This document shows positions 1-7,249 of a DNA stretch of 56,520 bases, piece after piece. Position numbers and translations under genes: made by a program. Positions within the stretch are counted from its first letter, which is position 1; every line of letters begins with the position of its first letter. The stretch spans positions 1-56,520 of the forward strand of contig NZ_PVZG01000029.1 in NCBI RefSeq assembly GCF_003002065.1, written 5' to 3'. Source of the DNA: Pseudosporangium ferrugineum (GTDB taxonomy: Bacteria; Actinomycetota; Actinomycetes; Mycobacteriales; Micromonosporaceae). The notes beneath the pieces are model-generated. The model saw nothing but the letters and a program-made list of their open reading frames with translations, did not search any database and had not been told where the DNA came from.

Positions 1-98
1 GATTCCGCAACCCCGAAAACCAGCGGCTACGCACCCGCACCGCCACCACCCGCCGACACCGCGGACACCTCAACCCCGCTTAACTTCGAAGAGCCTCT

Positions 99-422
99 AT
101 GGCGATGCGAGCTCCGATGGCGAGTCGGCGTGGGACAATTCTGGCGGAACGGGGCTCGTTCCTGCTTGCGTGCGGTCGTTGTTCTGGCCATGTCGGGAGC
201 GAAGCGCCGCACACACCGGTCGCGGTGGTACGGGAGCCGGGGACTGCATCTTTGTCGGCGGAAGATTGCCGGCAGGCGGTCGCCGCCGTGGCCGCCATGA
301 TTCACGAGTGGTGGTCGGGCGGCCATGGCCGCAGCTTCGATGCTGTTCGCGGGTCGGATCCGTCGGACGACGCTGCGGCGGAGCTCTTTGACTACGGCAG
401 CGACCTTCGGCAGATCGCCTGA
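99..422 (+). CDS. hypothetical protein (107 aa, weak)
   Basis: An ATG-initiated frame of 107 codons in the otherwise empty first 500 bases. I recognise no domain. The C-terminal half is acidic and looks protein-like, with the run AEDCRQAVAAVAAMIHEWW followed by DPSDDAAAELFDYGSDLRQ. Third-position GC is moderate rather than extreme, so it is less convincing than the genes further in. There is no strong Shine-Dalgarno sequence in front of the ATG. It could be chance coding potential in an intergenic region. The rest of 1-528 holds only the terminator-like hairpin at 474-514. Confidence 0.3.
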   Translation: MAMRAPMASRRGTILAERGSFLLACGRCSGHVGSEAPHTPVAVVREPGTASLSAEDCRQAVAAVAAMIHEWWSGGHGRSFDAVRGSDPSDDAAAELFDYGSDLRQIA

Positions 423-473
423 ATCGGACCGCTCAGGGCCCGGTCCGGAGGCCGCCTCAAGCGCATGGCGCGG

Positions 474-514
474 GGGCGCCCGCCGGGCCTGGTCGGTCAC
501 CGTGGCGGGCGCCC
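474..514 (-). terminator. hairpin downstream of protease paralogue 1
   Basis: Perfect 11-bp inverted repeat (GGGCGCCCGCC at 474-484, GGCGGGCGCCC at 504-514) around a 19-base loop, 15 bases beyond the stop of the minus-strand protease. Almost the same hairpin lies beyond the second protease, so it was copied with the gene. There is no U tract, which is usual for actinobacterial terminators. Confidence 0.6.
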
Positions 515-528
515 CTCGGGGTGGGTGG

Positions 529-1461
529 TTATGCGGCCGGGAGGTACCAGTTCTGGCTCTGGGCCGACGCCTTCGCTGCCGACGGGGCGGCCGGCGTGGC
601 GCCCGGAGCTGCCGGCGGGACCGTGCCGGTGCTCATCACCTCGTACATCCAGCTGCGGTAGTACGTCGCGTCCGTGAAGATTGCCGGGCCGATGCCGCAC
701 GCGCCTGTCGTGGGGCGGGACAGGGTGCCGATGAGCTGCCAGCGACCCTGGATCTTCTGCATGAGGGGGCCGCCGCCGTCTCCGACGCAGATGCCGTCGG
801 TGCCGTTCACGTTGGCGACGCAGATGTCGCCCTCGCTGATGCCGAATTCGTCCGGGCTCGCGCAGCGCTCGGACGGCAGGAGCCGGGTGTCGAGTTCCTG
901 GAGCGTGGTGGGCGCGGGGCCCTCGCCGTTCGGCTCGGTGAGGCCGAAGCCGAGCATCCGGGCCACCGCGCCGTCGTTCTGGAGGCGGGTGGCGATCTCG
1001 ATGTGCTGCAGCTGGACGTAGGTGTCGAGGCGGAGCATGGCGATGTCCGCGACCCGGCCCGTGCCGGTGGCCCAGTCCCATTCGGCGTGCGGCAAGACCG
1101 CCGTCACGCCGACGGACGCGCCGCCGGTGGTCCGATCGTTCGAGCCGACGCGCAGGCGCAACCTCTCCGGCGACACGGGCGATCCGTCCTGGGAGGTGAC
1201 GCAGTGCGCGGCCGTGACCGCCCAGCGCCGCGATACGAGGGTGGCGCCACAACCGTGCTCGAAGTCGTCTCCGTGGGCGAACTGGAGGGAGATCATCGCC
1301 GGGTAGGACTCGGTGGCCTCGTGCCCGCCGACGATGTTGGCCGACACGTCGCCGCCGGGTCCGGCCGCGTACGCCGTACCGGAAGCGGACGCGGCGAGCG
1401 TGACCGCGACCGTGAGCGCGGTGAACGTCTTCGTCCACCTTCGGATGCTGGTGCTGGACAT
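529..1461 (-). CDS. secreted chymotrypsin-fold pseudo-protease (catalytic Ser to Gly)
   Basis: 310 aa with a Sec signal peptide: basic start SIRRWTK, hydrophobic core, and an AYA-A cleavage site near residue 32. An IVGG mature N-terminus is at about residue 43. The fold is S1 (chymotrypsin/trypsin). His86 (TAAHC) and Asp139 (ADIAML) of the triad are present, but the GDSGGP motif reads GDGGGP, so Gly229 replaces the nucleophile. The codon is GGC where the neighbouring paralogue has AGC, a single-base change. The start is set by a strong GGAGGA ribosome site 6 bases before the ATG. The C-terminal tail is Ala/Pro rich and ends NWYLPAA. This is probably an inactive homologue, perhaps a binding protein or a decaying duplicate. 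It lies in tandem with the intact paralogue at 1793-2689. Confidence 0.9.
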   Translation of the reverse strand: MSSTSIRRWTKTFTALTVAVTLAASASGTAYAAGPGGDVSANIVGGHEATESYPAMISLQFAHGDDFEHGCGATLVSRRWAVTAAHCVTSQDGSPVSPERLRLRVGSNDRTTGGASVGVTAVLPHAEWDWATGTGRVADIAMLRLDTYVQLQHIEIATRLQNDGAVARMLGFGLTEPNGEGPAPTTLQELDTRLLPSERCASPDEFGISEGDICVANVNGTDGICVGDGGGPLMQKIQGRWQLIGTLSRPTTGACGIGPAIFTDATYYRSWMYEVMSTGTVPPAAPGATPAAPSAAKASAQSQNWYLPAA

Positions 1462-1792
1462 TCTGTTCCTCCGTAAGAGTTGAGGGTCCCGGTTGTGTCA
1501 TCGGCCGCGGAGAGATAGTCGGATGAGAATGCGGAAATCGCCTCTCGCATTTACCGACGTTGCCGCCTTGTTGAACCGGGGTCTCACGCTCGCAGGAGAC
1601 GGCGCGCGGGTCGTCCTGCCGTCGCAGGCCGGTTCGTACCGCGAACGCAGTATCTTGCGGCGCCGGCATTTCGGCGTCGGAGTCCACATTGCACAGCGGT
1701 GACCCGACGACGGACGGTCCGCGCCGGGGCGGCCCCGCGGCGCCCGCCGGGCCTGGCCGGTCACCGTGGCGGGCGCCCCTCGGGGTGGGTGG
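1462..1792. other. intergenic, between tandem protease genes
   Basis: 331 bases without a convincing gene. It holds the leader and ribosome site (GGAGGA at about 1468-1473, minus strand) of the first protease gene and, at 1739-1777, the copied terminator hairpin of the second. I see no further structure. Confidence 0.6.
1739..1777 (-). terminator. hairpin downstream of protease paralogue 2
   Basis: 10-bp inverted repeat (GGCGCCCGCC at 1739-1748, GGCGGGCGCC at 1768-1777), homologous to the hairpin at 474-514, 15 bases beyond the second protease stop. Confidence 0.6.
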
Positions 1793-2689
1793 TTATGCGG
1801 CCGGGAGGTACCAGTTCTGGATCTGGGCCGATGCCTTCGCTGCCGACGGGGCGGCCGGCGTGACCCCGGGCGCGGGCGGCGGGACCGTGCCGGTGCGCAT
1901 CACTTCGTACATCCAGCCGCGGTAGTACGTCGCGTCCGTGAAGATCGCCGGGCCGGTGCCGCAGCCGTTCGTGGCGCGTGACACGCCGCCGACGAGCTGC
2001 CAGCGACCCCGGATCTTCTGCATCGCGGGGCCGCCGCTGTCTCCACTGCAGATGCCGTCGGTGCCGTTCACGTTGGCGACGCAGATCTCGCCCTCGCTGA
2101 TCGTCAACCCCGGGTACTCGCAACGTTCGGCGGGCAGGAGCCAGGTGTCGAGTTCCTGGAGCGTGATGGGCAGGGTGCCGCCCGGCTGGGTGTGGCCGAA
2201 GCCGATCACCCGGGTCACCGCCCCGCCGTATCGGACCCGGTTGGCGACCTCGATGCGCTGCTCCTGAACGGGGGTGTCGAGGCGGAGCATGGCGATGTCC
2301 GCTACCCGGCCGGTCCCGGTGGCCCAGTCCCATTCGGCGTGCGGCAACACCGCCGTCACGCCGGCAAATGTGCCGCCGGTGGTCCGATCGTTCGAGCCGA
2401 TGCGCAGGTGGAACGTCTCCGGCGGCACGGGCGACCCGTCCTGCGAGGTGACGCAGTGCGCGTTCGTGACCGCCCACTGCCGCGACACGAGGCTCGCGCC
2501 GCAGATGTGCGCAGTTCCGTCTCCCCAGGTGATCTGGAGGGAGATCATTGCCGGGTAGGACTCGGTGGCCTCGTGCCCGCCGACGATGGTGGCCGACACG
2601 TCGCCGCCGGGCCCGGCCGCGTACGCCGTACCGGAGACGGACGCGGCAAGCGTGACCGCGACCGTGAGCGCGGCGAACGTCTTCGCCAC
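1793..2689 (-). CDS. secreted chymotrypsin-fold serine protease, start remodelled
   Basis: 298 aa from a GTG. S1 family with a complete triad: His78 (TNAHC), Asp131 (ADIAML) and Ser218 (GDSGGP). The signal peptide runs from MAKTF to AYA-A, and the mature protein begins IVGG near residue 35. The residue at the trypsin Asp189 position is Gly212, so classical trypsin Arg/Lys specificity is not expected. Compared with the tandem paralogue, the region encoding SSTSIRRWTK has lost its ATG and ribosome site and carries a one-base deletion just upstream. Only the in-frame GTG restores a signal peptide, and no clear Shine-Dalgarno precedes it. It may therefore be poorly expressed. Enzyme class is confident; the start and activity in the cell are less so. 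Confidence 0.8.
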   Translation of the reverse strand: MAKTFAALTVAVTLAASVSGTAYAAGPGGDVSATIVGGHEATESYPAMISLQITWGDGTAHICGASLVSRQWAVTNAHCVTSQDGSPVPPETFHLRIGSNDRTTGGTFAGVTAVLPHAEWDWATGTGRVADIAMLRLDTPVQEQRIEVANRVRYGGAVTRVIGFGHTQPGGTLPITLQELDTWLLPAERCEYPGLTISEGEICVANVNGTDGICSGDSGGPAMQKIRGRWQLVGGVSRATNGCGTGPAIFTDATYYRGWMYEVMRTGTVPPPAPGVTPAAPSAAKASAQIQNWYLPAA

Positions 2690-2970
2690 CGCCGGATGCT
2701 GATGCCGGACCCTCGATTCCGGTTCCCCCGGTCCGGAGACCCCTGCGCGACCGATACGTGCTCATCGATACTCATGATCCGATGGTCTGCGCTCCCCCGC
2801 CTGAAACCCACCGATAGCCGGACGCCTCCTACCGGAAACCCGCCAAGTGCCCGACGCGGGCCGCGGCGTCACGGACCGGACTCTCGAGCGGCGCGCGACG
2901 GCCCGAGATGCGCAACGGGCTCACGAGAACGGTGCTCGCCGGGAGGGGCGCCAGGGTTACGTCGCCGCGT

Positions 2971-3000
2971 GACCCGCCCGGCAGGGAAGCGGGGCGGGTC
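2971..3000 (-). terminator. probable terminator of alcohol dehydrogenase gene
   Basis: Perfect 9-bp inverted repeat GACCCGCCC (2971-2979) / GGGCGGGTC (2992-3000) with a 12-base loop, about 70 bases beyond the stop of the minus-strand dehydrogenase. Confidence 0.55.
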
Positions 3001-3030
3001 GTTGCGATTCGGGCGGCGGACGCACCCGGG

Positions 3031-3070
3031 CCGGCGGATCTGCGGGCCGGCGGATCTGCGGGCCGGCGGG
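3031..3070. repeat. 16-bp tandem repeat, 2.5 copies
   Basis: CCGGCGGATCTGCGGG at 3031-3046 and 3047-3062, with a half copy to 3070, directly after the dehydrogenase stop. Probably replication slippage. Confidence 0.8.
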
Positions 3071-3071
3071 T

Positions 3072-4091
3072 TCAGAGGGTCAGGAGGACCTTGGTGGCGG
3101 CGCGCTTGTCCATGGCGTCGTAGCCTTCGGCCGCCCGGTCGAAGGGCAGAGCCAGATCAAAGACCTTGCCCGGGTCGATCGTACGGTTCCAGATGAGGTT
3201 GATCAGTTCGGGCAGGAAGCGGCGGACCGGGGCCGGGCCGCCGTGGAGGTGGACGCCGGACATGAAGAGTTCGTTGCCGGGCAGCGCCACGTCGTGGGAG
3301 ACGCCGACGTAGCCGACGTGGCCGCCGGGGCGGGTGGCGTGGATGGCCTGCATCATGGCTTCCTGGGTGCCGACCGCCTCGATCACGCTGTGGGCGCCGA
3401 GGCCGCCGGTCAGGTCCTTGATTCTGTCGACGCCGGCGGGGCCGCGTTCCTCGACGATGTCCGTGGCGCCGAAATACCGGGCCAGGGCCTGGCGGTCGGC
3501 GTGGCGGCTGAAGGCGATGATGCGTTCGGCGCCGAGGTGGCGAGCCGCGAGGACGCCGAGCAGGCCGACCGCGCCGTCGCCGACGACCGCGACGGTCTTG
3601 CCGGGGCCCGCCTCGGCGGCGACCGCGGCGAACCAGCCGGTGCCGAGGACGTCGGACGCCGCCAGCAGCGACGGGATCAGGTCCGGGGCGGGGTGGCCGG
3701 GGGTCGCGACGAGGGTGCCGTCGGCGAGGGGGATGCGGGCGAGTTCCGACTGGGTGCCGAGGGCGCCCATCAGGACGCGGTGCACGCAGTACGCCTGGTA
3801 GCCCGCGCGGCAGATCTCACAGGTGTTGTCCGAGGCGAAGAACGAGCCGACCACGAAGTCGCCGACCTTGATCGTGTGCACCCGCGACCCGACCTCCGTC
3901 ACGACGCCGACGTACTCGTGGCCCATGACCTGATGGTCGACCGGCTCGGCACCGCGGTACGGCCACAGGTCGCTGCCGCAGATGCAGGTCGCGGACAGCC
4001 GGATGATCGCGTCGGTCGGCTCGATGATCCTGGGGTCGTCACGCTCCTCGACCCGTACGTCCCCCGGCTTGTACATGACGACTCCACGCAT
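3072..4091 (-). CDS. zinc-dependent alcohol dehydrogenase family protein
   Basis: 339 aa medium-chain dehydrogenase/reductase. The catalytic zinc region is seen in TCICGSDLWPYRG (Cys) and GHEYVGVV (His, Glu). The structural zinc lobe reads SDNTCEICRAGYQAYC, with three of the usual four cysteines, as is common in one subgroup of this family. The nucleotide-binding Rossmann motif is VVGDGAVGLLG, followed by RIIAFSRHADRQALA, whose Arg/His suggests NADP(H). The start is the ATG at 4089-4091, preceded by an AGGAGC ribosome site; longer upstream frames lack one. It is transcribed divergently from the XRE regulator at 4247, the usual arrangement for a regulator with its target oxidoreductase. The substrate cannot be told. 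Confidence 0.9.
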   Translation of the reverse strand: MRGVVMYKPGDVRVEERDDPRIIEPTDAIIRLSATCICGSDLWPYRGAEPVDHQVMGHEYVGVVTEVGSRVHTIKVGDFVVGSFFASDNTCEICRAGYQAYCVHRVLMGALGTQSELARIPLADGTLVATPGHPAPDLIPSLLAASDVLGTGWFAAVAAEAGPGKTVAVVGDGAVGLLGVLAARHLGAERIIAFSRHADRQALARYFGATDIVEERGPAGVDRIKDLTGGLGAHSVIEAVGTQEAMMQAIHATRPGGHVGYVGVSHDVALPGNELFMSGVHLHGGPAPVRRFLPELINLIWNRTIDPGKVFDLALPFDRAAEGYDAMDKRAATKVLLTL

Positions 4092-4234
4092 GCGTGCTCC
4101 TGTCACCGTTTCGTTCCGGCCGGCGTACCCGGCCGGAACCGAGTCAACACGCCGCCCGGCGGGCCGGGGAGTCACTGTGCATGGGTGTACTGACAGGGCA
4201 CCCCTGGCCGGCCTCGCCCACCGGCGGCGCGGCC

Positions 4235-4240
4235 TACGCT
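4235..4240 (+). promoter_or_regulatory. -10 box for leaderless XRE gene
   Basis: TACGCT ends 6 bases before the ATG at 4247, the spacing expected when transcription starts at or next to the initiation codon. This favours the 4247 start over in-frame upstream options. Confidence 0.5.
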
Positions 4241-4246
4241 CGGGAC

Positions 4247-5158
4247 ATGGACAACCGTTGCGAGGTACGGGAGTTCCTGACCACGCGTCGGGCCCGGCTG
4301 ACCCCCGTACAGGCGGGGCTTCCGCCGACCGGCGGCCGCCGCGTCCCCGGCCTGCGCCGCAGCGAGGTCGCCACCCTCGCGGGGCTGAGCGTCGAGTACT
4401 ACGCCCGGCTCGAACGGGGTCAGATCGCCGGTGCGTCGTCCGGCGTCCTGGAGGCCCTGGTACGCGCGCTTCAGCTCGACGACACCGAACGCGCGCACCT
4501 GTTCGACCTGGCCCGCGCCGCGGACGGCATCCCGGCCTCGGGGCGTCCCCGGCGCCGCGCCGCCGGCAAGGCCGCGTCCCGGCCGAGCCTGCGATGGACC
4601 CTGGCGGCGATCACCGACGCCGTCGCCCTGGTACGGGACCCGCAGCAGAACCTGCTCGCCACCAACGCGCTCGGCCGCGCGTTCGCCGCACCGCTCATCG
4701 GCAGCGGCGGACGTACCCCGAATCTGGCCAGGTTTCAGTTTCTCGACCCGGCGTCCCGTGACTTCTATCCCGACTGGGACCGGTTCGCGGAGATGTGCGT
4801 CGGCATCATGCGCGCCGAGGCCGGCCGCGACCCGCACGACCGCGGGCTGCAGGACCTCGTCGGCGAGCTCGCCACCCGCAGCGAGACCTTCCGCCGCCTG
4901 TGGGCCGACCACAACGTCCGCACCCACGGCACCGGCACCAAGCGCTTCCGCCACCCCGTCGTCGGAGACCTCACCCTCGCGTACGAGGAACTCGCGCTCA
5001 CCGCCGAACCGGGCCTCATCCTGCTGGTGTACACCGCCGAGCCCGGCTCACCCTCCGCCGAACGCCTCCGCCTCCTCGCCTCCTGGGCCGCCACCGACGA
5101 GGCCACGCCGCTCGACGGCGGCCTCCGCAACCCGGTCCGCGATGCCGAGGGCGCCTGA
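4247..5158 (+). CDS. XRE-family regulator with MmyB-like ligand domain
   Basis: 303 aa. N-terminal helix-turn-helix at about residues 10-75: EVREFLTTRRARLTP, then RRVPGLRRSEVATLAGLSV and YYARLERG, the signature of a very common actinobacterial family. The C-terminal MmyB-like domain (about 105-275) is thought to bind a lipid-like or other small ligand; it includes NLARFQFLDP and DFYPDWDRFAE. It diverges from the zinc dehydrogenase gene across a 155-base promoter region and probably represses it and itself. The start was chosen from the canonical MDNRCEVREF beginning and the -10 box just upstream. The ligand is unknown. Confidence 0.9.
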   Translation: MDNRCEVREFLTTRRARLTPVQAGLPPTGGRRVPGLRRSEVATLAGLSVEYYARLERGQIAGASSGVLEALVRALQLDDTERAHLFDLARAADGIPASGRPRRRAAGKAASRPSLRWTLAAITDAVALVRDPQQNLLATNALGRAFAAPLIGSGGRTPNLARFQFLDPASRDFYPDWDRFAEMCVGIMRAEAGRDPHDRGLQDLVGELATRSETFRRLWADHNVRTHGTGTKRFRHPVVGDLTLAYEELALTAEPGLILLVYTAEPGSPSAERLRLLASWAATDEATPLDGGLRNPVRDAEGA

Positions 5159-5166
5159 TACGCAGG

Positions 5167-5592
5167 TCAGGCGGTTGCCGGGTGCCACGGGTCGATGAGG
5201 GCGACTCCCGTATCGACGAAATTCTTGATGTTGCGCGTGGCGAGGGTCGCGGCCTGAGATCGGCAGATGGCGGCGATCTGGCCGTCGAAGCCGCTGATCG
5301 GATTGCCGCCCGCCTCGCGGTCCGCGACCACGTCCGCGTAGGCGGTGGCCGCGGCGAGGTCGAAGGCCAGCACCTGGCGCGGGAAAGCGGCGAAGATCTC
5401 GTTCGCAGCCTGATGCAGGTCGTGCCTCCGGCGACCGTCCGGCAACCGCGCGATGCCGTAGCGGATCTCGGCCACAGTGACCGACGTGGTGTACAGGCCA
5501 GTGCTGGATGTCTGTTGCAGCCAGGCGAGCACGGCCGGCGCCGGAGCCGCACGCATGAGTTCGGAGACGACGTTGGTGTCGAGGACGATCAT
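5167..5592 (-). CDS. vapC: PIN-domain ribonuclease toxin, VapC/FitB type
   Basis: 141 aa, a full-length PIN domain. Acidic metal-binding residues are visible: Asp in LDTNV near the start, Glu in VSELMR, Asp in ISGFDGQIAAI at about 104, plus the conserved polar ATRNIKNF. In the family these coordinate Mg2+ for RNA cleavage. The sequence order (DTNV, TVAEIRYGI, GFDGQIAA, TRNIKNF) is that of the FitB branch. The ATG overlaps the antitoxin stop by 4 bases (ATGA), so the two are translationally coupled. The RNA target is unknown. Confidence 0.9.
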   Translation of the reverse strand: MIVLDTNVVSELMRAAPAPAVLAWLQQTSSTGLYTTSVTVAEIRYGIARLPDGRRRHDLHQAANEIFAAFPRQVLAFDLAAATAYADVVADREAGGNPISGFDGQIAAICRSQAATLATRNIKNFVDTGVALIDPWHPATA

Positions 5593-5840
5593 TGCTCGCC
5601 GAAGTCCGCTGCCCGCGGTGGGGTGGTCCGCGCCGGGGGTTCGAGTTCCACTCCGCCGAGTTGCGCGAACCGGTGGGTCAGCGCGCTGAACAGGTCTGTT
5701 CCCGGGTGCTCGTCCTCGGTGGCGGCCTTGGTGAGGATGAGGCGGATCTCGGCCTCCATGGAGCGGCCGTGCCGGGCGGCCCGAAGACGCAGTTTCTCTC
5801 TGACGGAGTCGTCGAGATCTCGGATGCTGAGGGCCGCCAT
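5589..5840 (-). CDS. vapB: ribbon-helix-helix antitoxin, VapB/FitA type
   Basis: 83 aa. The N-terminus LSIRDLDDSVREKL followed by RAARHGRSMEAEIRLIL is the classic FitA-like ribbon-helix-helix (Arc/MetJ fold), which binds the operator as a dimer. The C-terminal 35 residues would wrap the PIN toxin. It is the first gene of the pair and the toxin overlaps its stop. A perfect palindrome 26 bases upstream of the ATG (5866-5876) is the likely autoregulatory operator. Confidence 0.9.
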   Translation of the reverse strand: MAALSIRDLDDSVREKLRLRAARHGRSMEAEIRLILTKAATEDEHPGTDLFSALTHRFAQLGGVELEPPARTTPPRAADFGEQ

Positions 5841-5865
5841 GCCTTCTCCTCGCCACTACGACTGA

Positions 5866-5876
5866 TAGCAATGCTA
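5866..5876 (-). promoter_or_regulatory. palindromic operator of vapBC
   Basis: TAGCAATGCTA is a perfect 11-base palindrome. On the minus strand it overlaps a -10-like TAGCAT. Binding here by the VapB-VapC complex would block the promoter, as in other autoregulated VapBC loci. Confidence 0.55.
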
Positions 5877-5961
5877 GCTCAGGAAGTGGTTGGCGGGTTT
5901 TCGGTAGAAGCCGTCCGGCTATCGGTGGGGCGCCAGCCGTGGGGGCGCCGACCATCGGGGC

Positions 5962-7209
5962 ATGGGTATCGAAGAGAACGTATCGGTCGGAGCGGGACCG
6001 CGGGCCCGGGGGAAGCGTGCCCTGGTCGTCGGGCTGGGGGTCAGTGGGATCGCTACCGCGTTGCGGCTGCGGTCCGCCGGGTGGGAGCCGGTGATCGTCG
6101 AGCGGGCGGCCGGGCGCCGTACAGGTGGGTATTTCGTCGGGGTTTTCGGTGCGGGTCAGGCCGCCGCGCGGCGGCTCGGCATCCTGGATGCCATTCCCGA
6201 CCGGTCGCCGGCGGACAGTGCCGACTTCGTGGTGACCCGGGGCGGGGATCGGCGGTCGGGGCTGGGGTTCACCGACTTCCCGGGCGAGCCTCGCGTCATG
6301 TTGCGGGGCGACGTCGAGCAGGGCGCGTTCGCCGCGCTGCCCGGCGATGTGGAGATCCGGTTCTCGACCACCCCGGTCCGCATCGAGCAGGACGTCTCCG
6401 GCGTCGATGTCACGCTGGAGCGGGCCGGCGCGAGCGCCACGGAGCGTTTCGACCTGGTGGTCGGTGCCGACGGCCTGCGGTCCACGGTACGGCGGCTGGT
6501 GTTCGGCCCGCACGAGCGGTTCCTGCACCGGCTCGGTTACATGATCGCGGCGTTCATGCTTCCGCACCCGATCGGTGGCATGGCCGGCCACGAGGGCGCC
6601 ATGCTGCTCGAACCGGGCCGGTCGCTGCTGGTGCTGCCGTTCGCGGATCATGCGCCGACCGCGTTCTTCTCGTACCGCACCGCCGACGTCGACACGCAGT
6701 TCACGGGCCGGCCCATCGACCGGCTCCGGGCCGCGTACGCGCCCAGGCCCTACGGGCAGCTGCTCGGCGACGCGCTCGACGCGTTCGAGGCCACGGACGA
6801 CTACCTCTTCGACACGGCCGAGCAGGTGCGGATGGACGCGTGGTCGAAGGGGCGGGTGGTGCTGGTCGGCGACGCCGCCTGGTGCGCGACCGTCTACTCC
6901 GGCATGGGGGTGTCCGCCGGCCTGGCCGGGGCCGACCTGCTCGGCACGATGCTGCAACGGCACGGCGACGCGGTGCTCCCGGCGCTGCGGGCGTGGGAGG
7001 ACCATTTGCGTCCGCACATCGCGTCGTACCAGCGGACCGGTATCAAGCAGATCTCGCTGTTCACCCCCACGAGCCGGCGGCAGCTCGCGGGGCGGCGGGT
7101 CTTCGAGCTCGTCGATCGGCTTCCCGTGGTCGGCGCCGCGATCCGCCGGCGGCTCACCAACAGCGAGGACAACCTCGAGAAGGAACGCGACATCGCCTTC
7201 GTGGCATGA
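5962..7209 (+). CDS. FAD-dependent monooxygenase
   Basis: 415 aa, aromatic-hydroxylase (PHBH-fold) class. Residues about 20-50 hold the FAD motif VVGLGVSGIATALRL, ending in an acidic ribose-binding residue in IVERA. The DG motif is VVGADGLRSTVR (about 165) and the GD motif is VVLVGDAAWCATVYSGMG (about 295). Members hydroxylate or epoxidise aromatic and polyketide substrates with NAD(P)H and O2, and some inactivate drugs. No biosynthetic genes adjoin it, so resistance or detoxification is as likely as biosynthesis. The start ATG has only a weak GGGG upstream. It converges on the hydrolase gene across a shared hairpin. Confidence 0.9.
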   Translation: MGIEENVSVGAGPRARGKRALVVGLGVSGIATALRLRSAGWEPVIVERAAGRRTGGYFVGVFGAGQAAARRLGILDAIPDRSPADSADFVVTRGGDRRSGLGFTDFPGEPRVMLRGDVEQGAFAALPGDVEIRFSTTPVRIEQDVSGVDVTLERAGASATERFDLVVGADGLRSTVRRLVFGPHERFLHRLGYMIAAFMLPHPIGGMAGHEGAMLLEPGRSLLVLPFADHAPTAFFSYRTADVDTQFTGRPIDRLRAAYAPRPYGQLLGDALDAFEATDDYLFDTAEQVRMDAWSKGRVVLVGDAAWCATVYSGMGVSAGLAGADLLGTMLQRHGDAVLPALRAWEDHLRPHIASYQRTGIKQISLFTPTSRRQLAGRRVFELVDRLPVVGAAIRRRLTNSEDNLEKERDIAFVA

Positions 7210-7215
7210 GGCGGA

Positions 7216-7240
7216 GCGGGCCGCCGGGGTGGCGGCCCGC
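7216..7240. terminator. bidirectional terminator hairpin
   Basis: Perfect 10-bp stem GCGGGCCGCC / GGCGGCCCGC with a 5-base loop, between the convergent monooxygenase (ends 7209) and hydrolase (ends 7250) genes. Confidence 0.75.
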
Positions 7241-7249
7241 ACGTGCCCC

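Larger units (their letters stand above)
2690..3071. other. intergenic with hairpin and short tandem repeat
   Basis: 382 bases between the second protease and the alcohol dehydrogenase, both on the minus strand. It contains the inverted repeat at 2971-3000 and a 16-bp tandem repeat at 3031-3070. I found no supported gene; short frames here lack ribosome sites and protein-like composition. Confidence 0.6.

Noticed and set aside
3..83. Possible 3' end of a plus-strand gene (26 Arg/Thr-rich codons ending TAA at 81-83).
   Set aside because: Too short and of low complexity to identify; no upstream sequence in the window to confirm a frame.
5167..7242. Very long minus-strand frame (about 690 codons) across the monooxygenase gene.
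   Set aside because: Shadow of the monooxygenase and vapBC genes; composition is Arg/Pro/Gly-rich noise outside the real vapC portion at the end.
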